Shown one piece after another: positions 44,623-54,971 of a stretch of 64,000 nucleotides of DNA (within the stretch, counting starts at the first letter, position 1; every line of letters starts with the position of its first letter). The DNA is from CAIXSC01 sp046349915 (lineage in GTDB: Bacteria > Planctomycetota > Planctomycetia > Pirellulales > Pirellulaceae), in assembly GCA_046349915.1 (NCBI GenBank), contig JAXMBL010000008.1, forward strand, positions 62,001-126,000, in the 5' to 3' direction. Made by a program: the position numbers and the translations under genes. The notes beneath the pieces were generated by a model. It was given only the letters and a program-made list of their open reading frames with translations. It made no database searches and was not told the origin of the DNA.

Positions 44623-47600
44623 TTAGTCGACGTAAACAAATTCGTTCAGGCACAGTAACGCGTGGCAGAAATCTTGCATCGCTTGCGCGCGTTGAGCTGG
44701 GCCGTCGCCGCCGAGCGATTTTTGCTGATCGGATACAAACTGCAACATCAGCTCGCTTTCCGCCGTCGTGGGCCGACGAGCGTAAGCGATGCGATAGGCC
44801 GTATCGATCGCTTCCGCCAACGAACGGTCGGCGATCGGCTGAAGGCGAGCCGCCAGCCGGTCGGATTGACTGCGCACAAACGGCGAATTAAGCAGGGCGA
44901 GCGCCTGCGTCGGCACCGTCGTGCTAATCCGCTCGCCGATGCTCTGAGTCGGCTCAGGGGCATCGAACATCGTCATGAACGGAATCAACTCGCTCCGCTT
45001 CACTCGGAGATAGACGCTGCGGCGAGGCGTATTGTCGAGAATGCTCGGACCATACATGGCGGCGTCGAGCGAGCCGCCGACCGCCAGCAATCCGTCGCGA
45101 ATCTGCTCAGCCGCCAGCCGGCGAGGGCGGAACTGCCAAAGCTGGCGATTGTCGGGATCTCGACGAGCATTCTCTTCGTGAAAGTCGTTCCCCTGCCGAT
45201 AGGTCGCGCTCATCACGATCGTTTTGTGGAGCGGCTTCAGACGCCACCCGCCGCGGACCAGTTCTCCCGCCAGCCACTCGAGCAACTCCGGATGAGTCGG
45301 ACGCTCGCCCTGAAAGCCAAAATCATTTGGCGTGCCCACGATTCCCTCGCCGAAATGGTGGAGCCACAAACGATTCACGGCCACACGGGCGACCAGCGGC
45401 CCGGCGCCGCGTTCAACGTCCGTCAACCATTGACCCAAGGCGATCCGCGGATCGCTGGGCGCTGCCGACGCTGGAGTCGGCGTTTCAGGAGTAGCCGCCG
45501 CTGGAGTCGGCGACGCCCCGCGGGTCAAGACTTGCAGATAACCGGGCTCCGCTTTACCCGCTTTGTTGTCTACTTCGCCGCGTCGCAACAAAAACACATC
45601 CTGGCCGCCCGCCACCGTGGAATAAACCTCTGTCAGCGGCGGCCGAGGAGTCGCTCGCTGGTGATTGTCGAGCGCCGCTCGTAGTCGCTCGGCGTCCGCG
45701 TCGTAGGGGGCAAACCAACGAGCGGCGGCGGTCAGAAACGACTCGGGAACTTTCTGGGGATGTTCGGCGGCAATCGCCCGTAATTCCCCCAGGTTCTGCG
45801 GCGCTACTTCGCCCGCCCAGGTGACCGTCCCCGGTTCGGTAGTCATCGACAGGCGAAAACGTCCCAATCCGGGGCCCGCGAACTTCAATTCAAACGTCAA
45901 CTCGGCGCCGCCCGCGAAACCGGGCAAGCCCCCTTCGATCTCGAATAATGCGGCGTTGTCTCGCCCGACATCCTGGTTCGCTCGCCAAGCCGTGCCAGGA
46001 TTGTCATCCACCGCGAGAGTCAGCGGTTGCTTCTCTTCGGCGAACGCCGATTGCACGGCTTTCAGCTTCAGAGTAATCGCGGCCTCTTTGCTCGCGTGAT
46101 CCAAGGGCTTGGCAGTCACCTTGAAGTCGCCCAGGGCAAACGAACCGTCGCCTCCCAGGCCGGGGCCCTTGCGCGGCAAGCTCTTGTCCGTCAACGCATC
46201 CAGCCGCAGCGCCGTCAGCTTCTTCTGCGTCGTCCGAACCTTCACGACATACTTGTCGCTGTCTTTGCGTCGAGGACCATCGACTACAATCAAACCGCCG
46301 TCGCGAGTGTTGAGATGAGTGTCCTCGGAAGTCACCTCCAACGGATCGAGCACCTGCCAGCGCGGTTCCTGCGTCAGTTGAGGAAGTTCGGCGGTTCGCC
46401 AGCGTTGCCAGCGAGTTGGTAGCTCCGTTTGAGCAAACGCGTCCAACGCCTGGCTACGCGCTGTGAGTTCGCGACGATGGTCGTCCAACTTCTTCGCCGT
46501 CGCCGCTGGATCGGGATCGAGCGAAACGGAACCGTGCGAGGTGCGGGCGAGAGTCGCCGCCAAGGCGTAGTAGTCGGGCTGGGGGAGCGGGTCGTATTTG
46601 TGTTCATGGCAACGGACGCATCCCAACGTCAGCCCCAACATCGACCCGCCGATCGTCATCAACATGTCGTCCAACTGGTCGTACCGGATTCGTTCAACCG
46701 TCTTCGCCGTAATCTGGCCCGGATAGGGACCGGCCACCAAGAATCCCGCGGCCGAAGCGCCGACATAGCCGGGCTGGAGTTTATCGCCCGCCAATTGCAT
46801 CCGCAGAAACTCGTCATACGGCATGTCGGCGTTCAGGGCGCGAATCACCCAATCGCGATAATGATAAGCGCCAGGACGAAACCCATCGAACTCGTAGCCG
46901 CCGCTCTCCGCGAAACGAGCGACGTCGAGCCAATGGCGACCCCAGCGCTCGCCATAGTGCGGACTCTCCAGCAGCGAGTCGACCAAACGCTCGTACGCCT
47001 GGGGGGACGAATCGTTGATGAATTTGTCGAGCTGCTCGAGGGTTGGAGGCAGCCCGATGAGGTCGTAGTACAAGCGTCGCGCGAGTTTCTCACGCGCAGC
47101 GGGTTTACTCGGAGTCAGTCCCAACTCGCGATGCCGAGCGGCGATGAAGCGATCAATGGTGGTCTCAGCCCAACTCGACGCGGGCTCGGGAGGCTGTACT
47201 TCACGCAGCGGTTGAAACGACCAGAACTTGCGTCCTTCCTCCAGGTTGATTTCTCGTTTGGGTTGCAGGGGCAGCGGGGCGTCGCGGGGATCGAACGCGC
47301 CGCTGTCAATCCAACGCTCGAAGTCCTTAATCACCTCGTCAGGCAGCTTGCCCGAGGGAGGCATCTCAAAGCCGTCGTGCCGCAATGCCTTGACCAGCAG
47401 GCTTTCGTTCGACTTGCCTTTGACAATCGCCGGCCCGCTTTCGCCGCCCGCGAGCGTGCCAGCGGCGGAATCGAGCAGCAAGCCCGCCTGGAGTTTCTTG
47501 TTCTGCAGTGCGTCGGCCGAGTGGCACGAATAGCAATGCTGGACCAAGACTGGGCGAATCTTCTGCTCGAAGAACCGTCGCTGATCCGCCTCCGACGGCG

Positions 47601-47724
47601 GCTGTTGAGCGGCCGCGATTCGAGCTCCGCAGCAAACGAGGATGAACAATAACGATTGAATGCCGAGAGGGCGTTGGCGGATCGATAAAGTGACATATTC
47701 AGCGGCGGAAGAGAGTATAGGCAT
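44623..47724 (-). CDS. PSD1-type DUF1549/DUF1553 protein with planctomycete cytochrome c domain
   Basis: 1033 residues. The signal peptide covers about residues 20-40 (LLFILVCCGARIAAAQ). Then comes a planctomycete cytochrome c domain (PSCyt1) with one heme site HCYSCHSAD (C64, C67, H68), DUF1549 (about 180-390, with ETTIDRFIAARHRELGLTPS and RWGRHWLDVARFAESGG), a middle beta domain, and DUF1553 (about 730-1000, with NDFGFQGERPTHPELLEWLA and FDAPEPTQSIGERISTTVPT). Exported, heme-carrying protein of unknown enzymatic role. The DUF1501 gene follows by 21 bp, so the two form an operon. ATG at 47724. Confidence 0.93.
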   Translation of the reverse strand: MPILSSAAEYVTLSIRQRPLGIQSLLFILVCCGARIAAAQQPPSEADQRRFFEQKIRPVLVQHCYSCHSADALQNKKLQAGLLLDSAAGTLAGGESGPAIVKGKSNESLLVKALRHDGFEMPPSGKLPDEVIKDFERWIDSGAFDPRDAPLPLQPKREINLEEGRKFWSFQPLREVQPPEPASSWAETTIDRFIAARHRELGLTPSKPAAREKLARRLYYDLIGLPPTLEQLDKFINDSSPQAYERLVDSLLESPHYGERWGRHWLDVARFAESGGYEFDGFRPGAYHYRDWVIRALNADMPYDEFLRMQLAGDKLQPGYVGASAAGFLVAGPYPGQITAKTVERIRYDQLDDMLMTIGGSMLGLTLGCVRCHEHKYDPLPQPDYYALAATLARTSHGSVSLDPDPAATAKKLDDHRRELTARSQALDAFAQTELPTRWQRWRTAELPQLTQEPRWQVLDPLEVTSEDTHLNTRDGGLIVVDGPRRKDSDKYVVKVRTTQKKLTALRLDALTDKSLPRKGPGLGGDGSFALGDFKVTAKPLDHASKEAAITLKLKAVQSAFAEEKQPLTLAVDDNPGTAWRANQDVGRDNAALFEIEGGLPGFAGGAELTFELKFAGPGLGRFRLSMTTEPGTVTWAGEVAPQNLGELRAIAAEHPQKVPESFLTAAARWFAPYDADAERLRAALDNHQRATPRPPLTEVYSTVAGGQDVFLLRRGEVDNKAGKAEPGYLQVLTRGASPTPAAATPETPTPASAAPSDPRIALGQWLTDVERGAGPLVARVAVNRLWLHHFGEGIVGTPNDFGFQGERPTHPELLEWLAGELVRGGWRLKPLHKTIVMSATYRQGNDFHEENARRDPDNRQLWQFRPRRLAAEQIRDGLLAVGGSLDAAMYGPSILDNTPRRSVYLRVKRSELIPFMTMFDAPEPTQSIGERISTTVPTQALALLNSPFVRSQSDRLAARLQPIADRSLAEAIDTAYRIAYARRPTTAESELMLQFVSDQQKSLGGDGPAQRAQAMQDFCHALLCLNEFVYVD

Positions 47725-48085
47725 GACGCGAGAGACGGTGGTTGAGTCACAGGAGGCGGGAGGTGATGCGGGGGCAAGTGTCGCTTGCGACTCGCTATTG
47801 TAACTCCAATTCGGGTTGAAGTCACCAAAGTAGCCCGCTCGCTTCGCGAGCGGAACTGCCTGCTTGGCGACGCCGTCAGCTTGGTGACTTGTGCTTGCGT
47901 GGCGCGGGTACGCGGCGCGGCTGATCGTCTCGCGAAGCGAGACGGCTACGTAGCCCGCTCGCTTCGCGAGCGGAACGGCCTGCTTGAGGACGGCGTCAGC
48001 TTGGCGAAAGGGCGGTGTTTTTGCTTGCGTGGCGCGGGTACGCGGCGCGGCTGATCGTCTCGCGAAGCGAGACGGCTACGTAACG
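47725..48085. repeat. Tandem pair of units bounded by inverted ends
   Basis: Two similar units, 47831-47950 and 47951-48080, each begin TAGCCCGCTCGCTTCGCGAG and end CTCGCGAAGCGAGACGGCTA, so each has inverted ends with two mismatches. The inner part GTGGCGCGGGTACGCGGCGC is shared. Nothing coding is seen. The remainder of the stretch holds the promoter side of the DUF1549 gene. Confidence 0.75.
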
Positions 48086-48853
48086 CTACTTACGTCGCAA
48101 CACCGCCAGCGTATCCGAAATCACGTTGTCGAGCTTAAGCGTCGTGTCGAGGTCGTAGGTATAGTCGTGGACCGAAATCAACTCGAACTCAGGCGCTTGA
48201 GCCAGTAGGGCTTTGAATTGCGATGCCGTATACAGCCGCAAGTCAAACTCGGTGACAAGTCGTAAGTCGCCCGAGGGCTTCTTTACCAACAGGTTCACGC
48301 GTATGTGCTCGCGTCGCTTGCGACGATCGGTCGCGGTTACTCGGAAGGTATAGACCACTTGCGTTTTGCCCCGACTCGCTCGCCAGCGCTCCGTGCATTC
48401 GAGTTCCGCGTCGGGCGGGAGCAGATGCAACCCTAACAGATAAATACCGCCTGGTCGGATGGCCTGCGCCATCGAACGGAGATGGCCCACTGCCGATTCC
48501 TCCGTCAAGAGATGGCGAAACGTGCTAAACGTGTTGAACGCCGCATCCACAGGCTTTTTGATGGTGAAGTCGCCCATGTCGCCATTGAAAATGTCCGCCT
48601 TCCAACCTTTCTTCGCCAATCGCTTGCGCAAGTACTCCAACGAAGGCTCGTTCAAGTCGAAGCCGGTGACGTGGTAACCGCGTCGAGTCATCTCGACGAC
48701 GAGTCGCCCGCTGCCGCAACCAGGCTCCAGTAGGCGGCGAGTTGGCTTGTCGAGAAACTTCTGGCATGCCGCCTCGATGAAGTCGGCCTCGGGTTTGGTT
48801 TCGTCCGCAAAGGCCATCTCCCAGTATTCGGGGTAATCGTACCAGTTTTCCAT
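48086..48853 (-). CDS. Class I SAM-dependent methyltransferase
   Basis: 255 residues, cytoplasmic. The SAM-binding motif I is LLEPGCGSGRLVVEM (about 41-55). Motif II ends in FDLNEPS (about 65-71), followed by DIFNGDMGDF (about 88-96). The C-terminal half is a beta-rich lid typical of small-molecule or protein methyltransferases (ECTERWRASRGKTQVVYTFR). The substrate cannot be read from the sequence. It follows the large six-hairpin-like gene by 31 bp on the same strand, so the pair may be co-transcribed. Confidence 0.85.
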   Translation of the reverse strand: MENWYDYPEYWEMAFADETKPEADFIEAACQKFLDKPTRRLLEPGCGSGRLVVEMTRRGYHVTGFDLNEPSLEYLRKRLAKKGWKADIFNGDMGDFTIKKPVDAAFNTFSTFRHLLTEESAVGHLRSMAQAIRPGGIYLLGLHLLPPDAELECTERWRASRGKTQVVYTFRVTATDRRKRREHIRVNLLVKKPSGDLRLVTEFDLRLYTASQFKALLAQAPEFELISVHDYTYDLDTTLKLDNVISDTLAVLRRK

Positions 48854-48884
48854 GCGAGCATCCTTGAATGAAATGCGAGGGGAA

Positions 48885-51740
48885 TCAACGTTGGCGAATC
48901 AACTCGATACGCGTTGGTCGCGAATGGGGCAGAGTGATGAGCAGAGGGCCGTCAGGTTCCAGGAAACGCAGAGCCGCCTCGTCGACTGGTTGGTCATCCA
49001 TCCGAACCTGGGGACGAGCGGCATGGCCGTGGACAACGAGAGTCGAATGACTCGCCGACCACGGCGACGCCAGGAACGAATCCACGATGCGATCAGTCTG
49101 CGCTTCGCTCTTCAGCTCACTGGCCTTCCCCGCCAAACAAACCCAGCAATGGCGATCGCCAGATCGCCAACCCTGGACCTCGTAAGCCGGAATACCGGTG
49201 AAAAACTCGACCGCCAGCGGTTGCAGAGTGCCAGGGTTAATGTCGGCGGGGTTTCTCGCTTGTTGCACGAGATCGAACGAATCGGGAAGAAGCCCTTGCC
49301 GCTCTTCGCCTAATGGGTAAGTCTGCTGGATCGCCGAAACGACGATGCCATCGGCAAGTTTCTTCCAGGGCCCTTGGGAGTCGTGGGCGGCCAGCCGATA
49401 CAAGCCTTCGGCATAGACCAACCCACACCATTGCACCGGTAAGCCGATCCACACGGGCGCCTTCCATTGCGTGGCGCCTAGGACTGCCGTCGTGCTGTAT
49501 GGACCAATGGGCTGCTGAGTGGGATTGTCCAAACAGACGAACGGAACGCCGGTCCACGCCCAATAACGGGCTCGTTCGAGATGCGTTGCGTCGCCCGTCA
49601 AGCGAAATGCGAGCGTGTAGGCTTTCACCAAATGGGCGGACGCCAAGATGTCAGGCGTATGCAAAGCGATCTCCCAAGTCTGAGCTCCTCGCGGCGTCTG
49701 GCCGGTGAAGCGATCGAGTTTCTGCAAGTACTCGAGCGCCTGGTCGACTTGCCGCCGACCGCCGCTGTACGCGGCATTCTGGAGTAATCGGAGCGCCGCC
49801 AGCGCCGCAAAGCCGTTCGCCTCGCGCGACCCATGCGTGCGGCTGTAGTCGATGCCCTGAGCCGGTGGGCGATAGCGAGCAATGCCGTCGGCATCGAACG
49901 AGTTCAGCAGATCACGGAATTGAGCCTGGGCTTGCTGGCGAGTGATCTCGTATTTCCCGAAGATCAAGCCGCCCGCCGGCTGCTGTAGGTGTCCGACATG
50001 CGAAAAGTACTCCGACCCCTCGGCGACTACCGATGCTGCTCCCAGCGACGCTTGGCGGCAACGAGCGCGCAGCGCGTCGTCGTCGGTCAGGCGAGCCAAT
50101 TGTTCGAGCATCCAGGCGACGTCATAGGCTGGCTGAGGGACAAAGTTGTTGCCGACCGCGTGGCGGTAACGGTCGCCCTCTCGTAGCGGACTGTCCAACC
50201 AGCCCGCGGCGGCCAAGCGAACGTAATCTTGCAGCACTAGTTGGGCGGGCGCCTCTGGCAGCCCTCGCCGCGCGACGTACTCGCTCACCGCCGACACGAT
50301 CGAGTTCGCTGCCCCGCCCCACACTTCTGCGTGACTGACGTGCGGCTGGTTGGCGGCCAGTGTCCAAGGAGTGTGGACCAGTGGCTCGCCGTCGCCGCGA
50401 TACGTCGGTTGCGCACCCGGACCGATCAACCCCAGAACGTGGGAGTCGGTCGACCAGACGCGGTCGGGCGAGTCGAATAGCGGGGCAATCTGCTCCTCGC
50501 GTCGCCAAGCAACCGCGAGATAGCGGCTGGCATGCTGCCAAGCCATCAACGGGAAAGTCACTTTATGATTCGCGGGTGTACGACGCAGAGCCGCCGCGCC
50601 CTCGATATCGGCTTCCGAACTACTCGGCTCATCCTCCAAATACTCGACGCCCGCCAGCAACGCCTGCGATTTCCGCTTGCCGTCGGCGCCTAATCCGGCG
50701 AGCAAGATAAGCGATGGTAGGAAGACGACTTGCCGCGTCTGATCGACCGTCACTTGCGTTTCAATTTGGAATCCGCCCCGTGGATGAGGCGAGAAGACGC
50801 GTCGAAAACGCCATTGGCCGCCGTGAGCGTCGAGGCATTCCGCCACTACGGTTAGCTCGTCGCCCGTACGTTGAACGATAATGTTGGGGGACGAAATCAA
50901 CTTCTGCGAACTCGCTGGCGAAGCGTGCAGCGGTAGCCAATGAATCTGACCCGCCAGCCAATAGCCGACTTGCAGCTGATTGTGCCCGACGGCAAGCAAC
51001 TGGTTCTGGCAGGAAAGAGAGAAGTCGTTCCAGCGGCGCGAGGCATGACGCAGTTCCATTTCTCCGGCAGTCATGCGCTCGTCGGATTCCGCGGCGACGA
51101 ACGGCGTGGGACTCGGCGCCACCGGGATCTTGGATTGCACGGGTCGTCCGATCGACAACGCGGAAATCACGCATTCTCCCTGTTGGCCGGGCGGATCGAA
51201 TCGTAGGCGATACCGCGGACCCAGCGGCGGCAGGGGGACCGCGACCTCGTGCCACACTCGCGCGGGAACTGGGAAACGTACCGACTTGTCTTCCGTCGTT
51301 GCTCGGTCGAAATAAAAGACTTGCGCCGTGCCGCCCGTGGATGAATTCAAACGCATCCTCAACAGCAGTGGTTCGCCGCTGGGAAAGTCGGCCGCTGGTC
51401 CAAAGACATAAGGGTCCGGCCCCGAGATGCGAATGCGCATTCCTTCGGCCGTGGAATCTATCGACTCGACGTCATGCAGGGCCCGCCACTGGTTAACCGA
51501 CTCGCGATTGCGCGGCGAGTAATCCACCAGGGAATCGCCGGTCGGCGGCGACCGCGGCGGCGATCTCTCGCTCTGATTTCCGTCCGCTGGCGACGCGGCT
51601 GGTTGCTGTGCGAGAGCCCAGCCTGCAAACACGGTCAGGACCAGCCAGACCACCAACTCGCTGGCCAGGGCTTTGATAGGCCAGCGTAAACTCCGTCCCG
51701 CAACGAACCGGCCCGTCGCCCCATTGATTCTCCCGTCCAT
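48885..51740 (-). CDS. Large exported protein, possible six-hairpin glycosidase-like
   Basis: 951 residues from the ATG at 51740, chosen because a GGAG lies directly upstream and the product then begins with a signal segment (about 26-46: ALASELVVWLVLTVFAGWAL). The N-terminal half is beta-rich (carbohydrate-binding-like, LRMRLNSSTGGTAQVFYFDR, RVWHEVAVPLPPLGPRYRLR). The C-terminal half has helical hairpins of the kind seen in (alpha/alpha)6 toroids: YDVAWMLEQLARLTDDDALR, ANGFAALAALRLLQNAAYSG and SAHLVKAYTLAFRLTGDATH. These suggest a polysaccharide-acting glycosidase or lyase-like protein. No catalytic residue can be named. It is 108 bp downstream of the metalloprotease gene. Confidence 0.6.
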   Translation of the reverse strand: MDGRINGATGRFVAGRSLRWPIKALASELVVWLVLTVFAGWALAQQPAASPADGNQSERSPPRSPPTGDSLVDYSPRNRESVNQWRALHDVESIDSTAEGMRIRISGPDPYVFGPAADFPSGEPLLLRMRLNSSTGGTAQVFYFDRATTEDKSVRFPVPARVWHEVAVPLPPLGPRYRLRFDPPGQQGECVISALSIGRPVQSKIPVAPSPTPFVAAESDERMTAGEMELRHASRRWNDFSLSCQNQLLAVGHNQLQVGYWLAGQIHWLPLHASPASSQKLISSPNIIVQRTGDELTVVAECLDAHGGQWRFRRVFSPHPRGGFQIETQVTVDQTRQVVFLPSLILLAGLGADGKRKSQALLAGVEYLEDEPSSSEADIEGAAALRRTPANHKVTFPLMAWQHASRYLAVAWRREEQIAPLFDSPDRVWSTDSHVLGLIGPGAQPTYRGDGEPLVHTPWTLAANQPHVSHAEVWGGAANSIVSAVSEYVARRGLPEAPAQLVLQDYVRLAAAGWLDSPLREGDRYRHAVGNNFVPQPAYDVAWMLEQLARLTDDDALRARCRQASLGAASVVAEGSEYFSHVGHLQQPAGGLIFGKYEITRQQAQAQFRDLLNSFDADGIARYRPPAQGIDYSRTHGSREANGFAALAALRLLQNAAYSGGRRQVDQALEYLQKLDRFTGQTPRGAQTWEIALHTPDILASAHLVKAYTLAFRLTGDATHLERARYWAWTGVPFVCLDNPTQQPIGPYSTTAVLGATQWKAPVWIGLPVQWCGLVYAEGLYRLAAHDSQGPWKKLADGIVVSAIQQTYPLGEERQGLLPDSFDLVQQARNPADINPGTLQPLAVEFFTGIPAYEVQGWRSGDRHCWVCLAGKASELKSEAQTDRIVDSFLASPWSASHSTLVVHGHAARPQVRMDDQPVDEAALRFLEPDGPLLITLPHSRPTRIELIRQR

Positions 51741-51847
51741 GCACTCCACTCGCGTCACCCCTGACTTTCGCCGTCGGTCGATGGAAAAGACCTGCGGCGT
51801 CCGCGCTTTGTCAAAGCCGCGCCAAAACTCGGCTCGAAATCGGCAGG

Positions 51848-54508
51848 TCAAACAGAGCGGAGTGTAACCGATTCGGCGAACGTGGGGACGGGGTGGCGGC
51901 GAGCAGCCTTGGCGGCCGCTCGCCGACCACGCCCAGGTTCGTTTTCACGATCTGTGGATTCGGACGCCATCGCGACGTCGCGTTCCCCGACTGCGTCCTC
52001 GCTTGCCGAACGATGGATGGAAACGAGTTTCGTGCGGCCTGTTGCGGCGCTACCTCGACCAGAAACGATGCCGGTATCCAGGTTGGAGTCGCCCGTCACA
52101 TCGTCTGCGATCTGATCCAGGTCAGAGTCCATGGCCAGAAGGCTGGCGGAGAGCGAAGCGGCAGCGGCCGAGCGGCCGTGCAGGTCCGCATAGACTTGAG
52201 CGAACGACCGCTCCCGCTCGAAGGCCGTCAGGTTACCACCCAATTCGTTGGCCATGATTGCGGATAACCCGCAGACGCAGGGGCCGCTGCAGCCGCAACC
52301 GCTGGTCGAGTGCTCATGGTCGAACGTCGCCAGCTTCGCGACTCGCGAGGGATTGGTCGCATCGACCAGGTAGTACGTTTCAACCGCCGGGGGAAGCTCG
52401 CCCGAATCTTGCCCATCAGCGCTCGGCCTCTCGAAGTACCACATCGGGTCAGCGACCGCGATGAGGACCTCCGCCGCAGGGGTGCCAAGCACAGTGCGCA
52501 AGTCCGGCGCGAGCGTTCCCGCGGCGGTTACACCGTCATCGTTCAGAATCGTGCCATCCGCCGTCGCGACCCCCAGCGTGGCATTCGTGGGAAGTTGCAG
52601 AGTCACGCGGAAGGTCTCGTTGCTCTCCTTCACCGCATCCGCGGCGACATTCACGTTGATCGTCGCCGTGGTCTGTCCTGCCGCGAATTTCACGTTTACA
52701 AAGGATAGGGCCCCGCCTTGAAAGTCGAGGAAATTGGCGGCTGCTGTACCTACGCCCGCCACCGAGTAATAGACGTTGGCCGTTTTGCTGGCATCGCCCG
52801 TGCGAGTGATCGTGAAGGTGAACGGCGTGGGAGTGGAACCGGTTCCTTCGCTACGGCTAGCACTTGTGGCGGCAATATTGAACTTGGGAGCGACAGGCGC
52901 CGAGTCGTCGTTCAGAATCGTCCCTTGCGCCGCGGCTTGCGTGATGCGCGTGAATCCCGAGGGTTGGCTGAGCGTCACTTGAAACGTCTCGTCGCTCTCG
53001 ACCGTCGTGTCGCCACGGACCGGAACCACGATCTGTTTACTCGTTTCGTTCGGTTGGAAGGTCATCGTTCCCGAGGGGAATACGCCGTTCAGGAAGTCGG
53101 CGGCAGCGGCGGGCGCGGCGCCGACCCCCGCGACTCTCCAGTTGACGCTCGACGTGCCGCTGGTGTTTCCGCTACGTTCGATGGTAAACGTCAGGTTCGT
53201 GGCGCCAGTCGCCCCTTCGGCGCGACTCGCGTCGGTCGCGACGATCGATAGAGCGTCGACGTCTCCCGCCACGAACGAGCCCGCGACCGTATAGGCGCCC
53301 AAGCTCCCATAGTCGCTGTATCCGCTAGGAGGATTGGCTTGCGGCGTTCCTACCCCGGCGCCATCGACTCGCAAATAGTAGGTGCCCGCGGCCAGCGTCA
53401 CGCTCAGGCTGGCGGCGAGCGATGACGCCGAGTCGGCGGTGGCCTGAACGACGCCGTTGGCGTCCAGAATCTCGGCCTTGACGTCGAGATTGGCGCCAAG
53501 GGAGGCGGGGGTGACGTCGAGCGTGACGAGTCCCGCAGCAGTGGAAAATCGAAACAGATCGACGTCGTTGGTGCGGCTGATCAGGCCGGCGGCCGACAAA
53601 CTCGTGCCGCTCGTCGCCATGGCCGTCGCCGTCGCCAACGTATCGCCATGATCGTCGGCCTTATACCCAAAGCCGTTGTATGACGTGATGACCTTCAGGT
53701 CGTCGGGGCCTTTGTTGTAGTTGGCCGAGGCGCCGACGTTGGTGGCGCCGGTGTAGCCGCCAGCGTCCCATTGAGTCACATTGGTGTAGTAGCCGACGCC
53801 CATGATGGGCGCCCAGGAGGTCGTCCCCGAGCCATGCCCCTGATAGTACGACGTGCCGGTCGCGCCATCGTGAGCTAAGCCCAAGGCGTGCCCCACTTCG
53901 TGACTGATCGCTTCCGCCAGCGCCTTGTCCCCCGTCGTGAAGACGAACGCCGGCGTGTCGCTATTCCAATTGAAGCTGTCGATGAAGGCGATGCCGCCGC
54001 AACCGCAATTGAACGCCGTATCCTTGGAAATGACGACTCGGACGCCCCACTTCGTATCGGTGGAGCCGCTGCGAATCAGGTCGCCTGAATTGGTCGGCGC
54101 AACCGTCGTGACATTGACTTGAAACGGCGCAAAGTCCTCCGCGACTCGCTGCCAAGCCTTGCGGATCGCGTCGAGTTCCGTGGTGCTGAAGTCGAGAGCG
54201 TTCGAATCACTGCTGTAGGCAGGCGAGGAGATGACTGGCTTGTTGTACGCCGAATTCCAGGAGGTCGACATCGTCGTGTGACCGTCGAAGTCCAGGTAGA
54301 TCGTATGGTTAGCGCCCGGCAGACTGCTCAAGGCAGGTACGGTCAGGGCCAGGCAGAGGCGAGGCTCCAGCTGTTCCAATTGCGGGCGGAGTCGCGAACT
54401 TTGCACGCGGGCAGTCGTCGACCTGCTTGCAGCCAATCTTCCGAGCTCCGTCGCGGTGCGGCGTAGCCGAAGGCCTGATGCAAGGTGCTTGCGATTGACG
54501 CGATCCAC
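51848..54508 (-). CDS. Secreted metzincin metalloprotease with PPC and Calx-beta domains
   Basis: 886 residues. The leader contains the planctomycete motif QLEQLEPRLCLALT (about 43-56). The catalytic domain (about 60-260) has the metzincin zinc motif HEVGHALGLAHD (H203, E204, H207, H213) and a Met-turn APIMGVGYY (M236). Next are a bacterial pre-peptidase C-terminal (PPC) domain (about 290-405, DHGDTLATATAMATSGTSLS...TYYLRVDGAG), two Calx-beta domains (about 430-530 and 550-650, with SEGTGSTPTPFTFTITRTGD), and a C-terminal region rich in CGCSGPC (cysteines near 745-755). It probably degrades proteins outside the cell. ATG at 54508. The six-hairpin-like gene follows on the same strand. Confidence 0.85.
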   Translation of the reverse strand: MDRVNRKHLASGLRLRRTATELGRLAASRSTTARVQSSRLRPQLEQLEPRLCLALTVPALSSLPGANHTIYLDFDGHTTMSTSWNSAYNKPVISSPAYSSDSNALDFSTTELDAIRKAWQRVAEDFAPFQVNVTTVAPTNSGDLIRSGSTDTKWGVRVVISKDTAFNCGCGGIAFIDSFNWNSDTPAFVFTTGDKALAEAISHEVGHALGLAHDGATGTSYYQGHGSGTTSWAPIMGVGYYTNVTQWDAGGYTGATNVGASANYNKGPDDLKVITSYNGFGYKADDHGDTLATATAMATSGTSLSAAGLISRTNDVDLFRFSTAAGLVTLDVTPASLGANLDVKAEILDANGVVQATADSASSLAASLSVTLAAGTYYLRVDGAGVGTPQANPPSGYSDYGSLGAYTVAGSFVAGDVDALSIVATDASRAEGATGATNLTFTIERSGNTSGTSSVNWRVAGVGAAPAAAADFLNGVFPSGTMTFQPNETSKQIVVPVRGDTTVESDETFQVTLSQPSGFTRITQAAAQGTILNDDSAPVAPKFNIAATSASRSEGTGSTPTPFTFTITRTGDASKTANVYYSVAGVGTAAANFLDFQGGALSFVNVKFAAGQTTATINVNVAADAVKESNETFRVTLQLPTNATLGVATADGTILNDDGVTAAGTLAPDLRTVLGTPAAEVLIAVADPMWYFERPSADGQDSGELPPAVETYYLVDATNPSRVAKLATFDHEHSTSGCGCSGPCVCGLSAIMANELGGNLTAFERERSFAQVYADLHGRSAAAASLSASLLAMDSDLDQIADDVTGDSNLDTGIVSGRGSAATGRTKLVSIHRSASEDAVGERDVAMASESTDRENEPGRGRRAAAKAARRHPVPTFAESVTLRSV

Positions 54509-54971
54509 GGCCCGATCTCCCCGCTGCTGGCCCGGTTCGTTAGCTCGTCGTTGTCAGCGGCGCCGTGGCGAATTCCAACTTTGCGAGTGACAACGAGGAA
54601 GTGCATTCCTTCGCCTGTAACGATAGCACAGGATGGGGCGGACGCGACCGGTTTTTCTGAATAGATGTTCAGAAAGGGGCGAAGGGCAGCACGGGGCATG
54701 GCAAGCGGTCGGGGCCCACGAGTCCTGGTGGGCGAGAGGACCGCAGTTGATTCGAAGGGGTGGAGACTTGCCCTGATAGGATTCGTCTCGGGCGAATCAA
54801 CCGCCGTCTTTCTAGGTTCCAACCGCTTGCCATGCCATCGTGTCGCTCCGAGCTGGCGGCGAAAGGGGGAGTGCCGCTCAACTCGACGTCGTTGGCCCGC
54901 TGGGAGGAAGGCGAACGACGTGGATCTTTCAATGTCTCAGGTGAACTTGTAATTCCTCGCTCGTACTCGCT
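54509..54971. other. Intergenic region upstream of the metalloprotease gene
   Basis: About 460 bp with no supported gene. It should contain the promoter of the metalloprotease gene. I see no clear binding site. Confidence 0.4.

Noticed and set aside
47831..48080. CRISPR-like tandem repeats
   Set aside because: Only two long units with palindromic ends; no regular short repeat/spacer pattern.
54665..54952. 95-codon frame upstream of the metalloprotease gene
   Set aside because: Arg-rich, no start signal, no domain; typical chance frame of GC-rich DNA.
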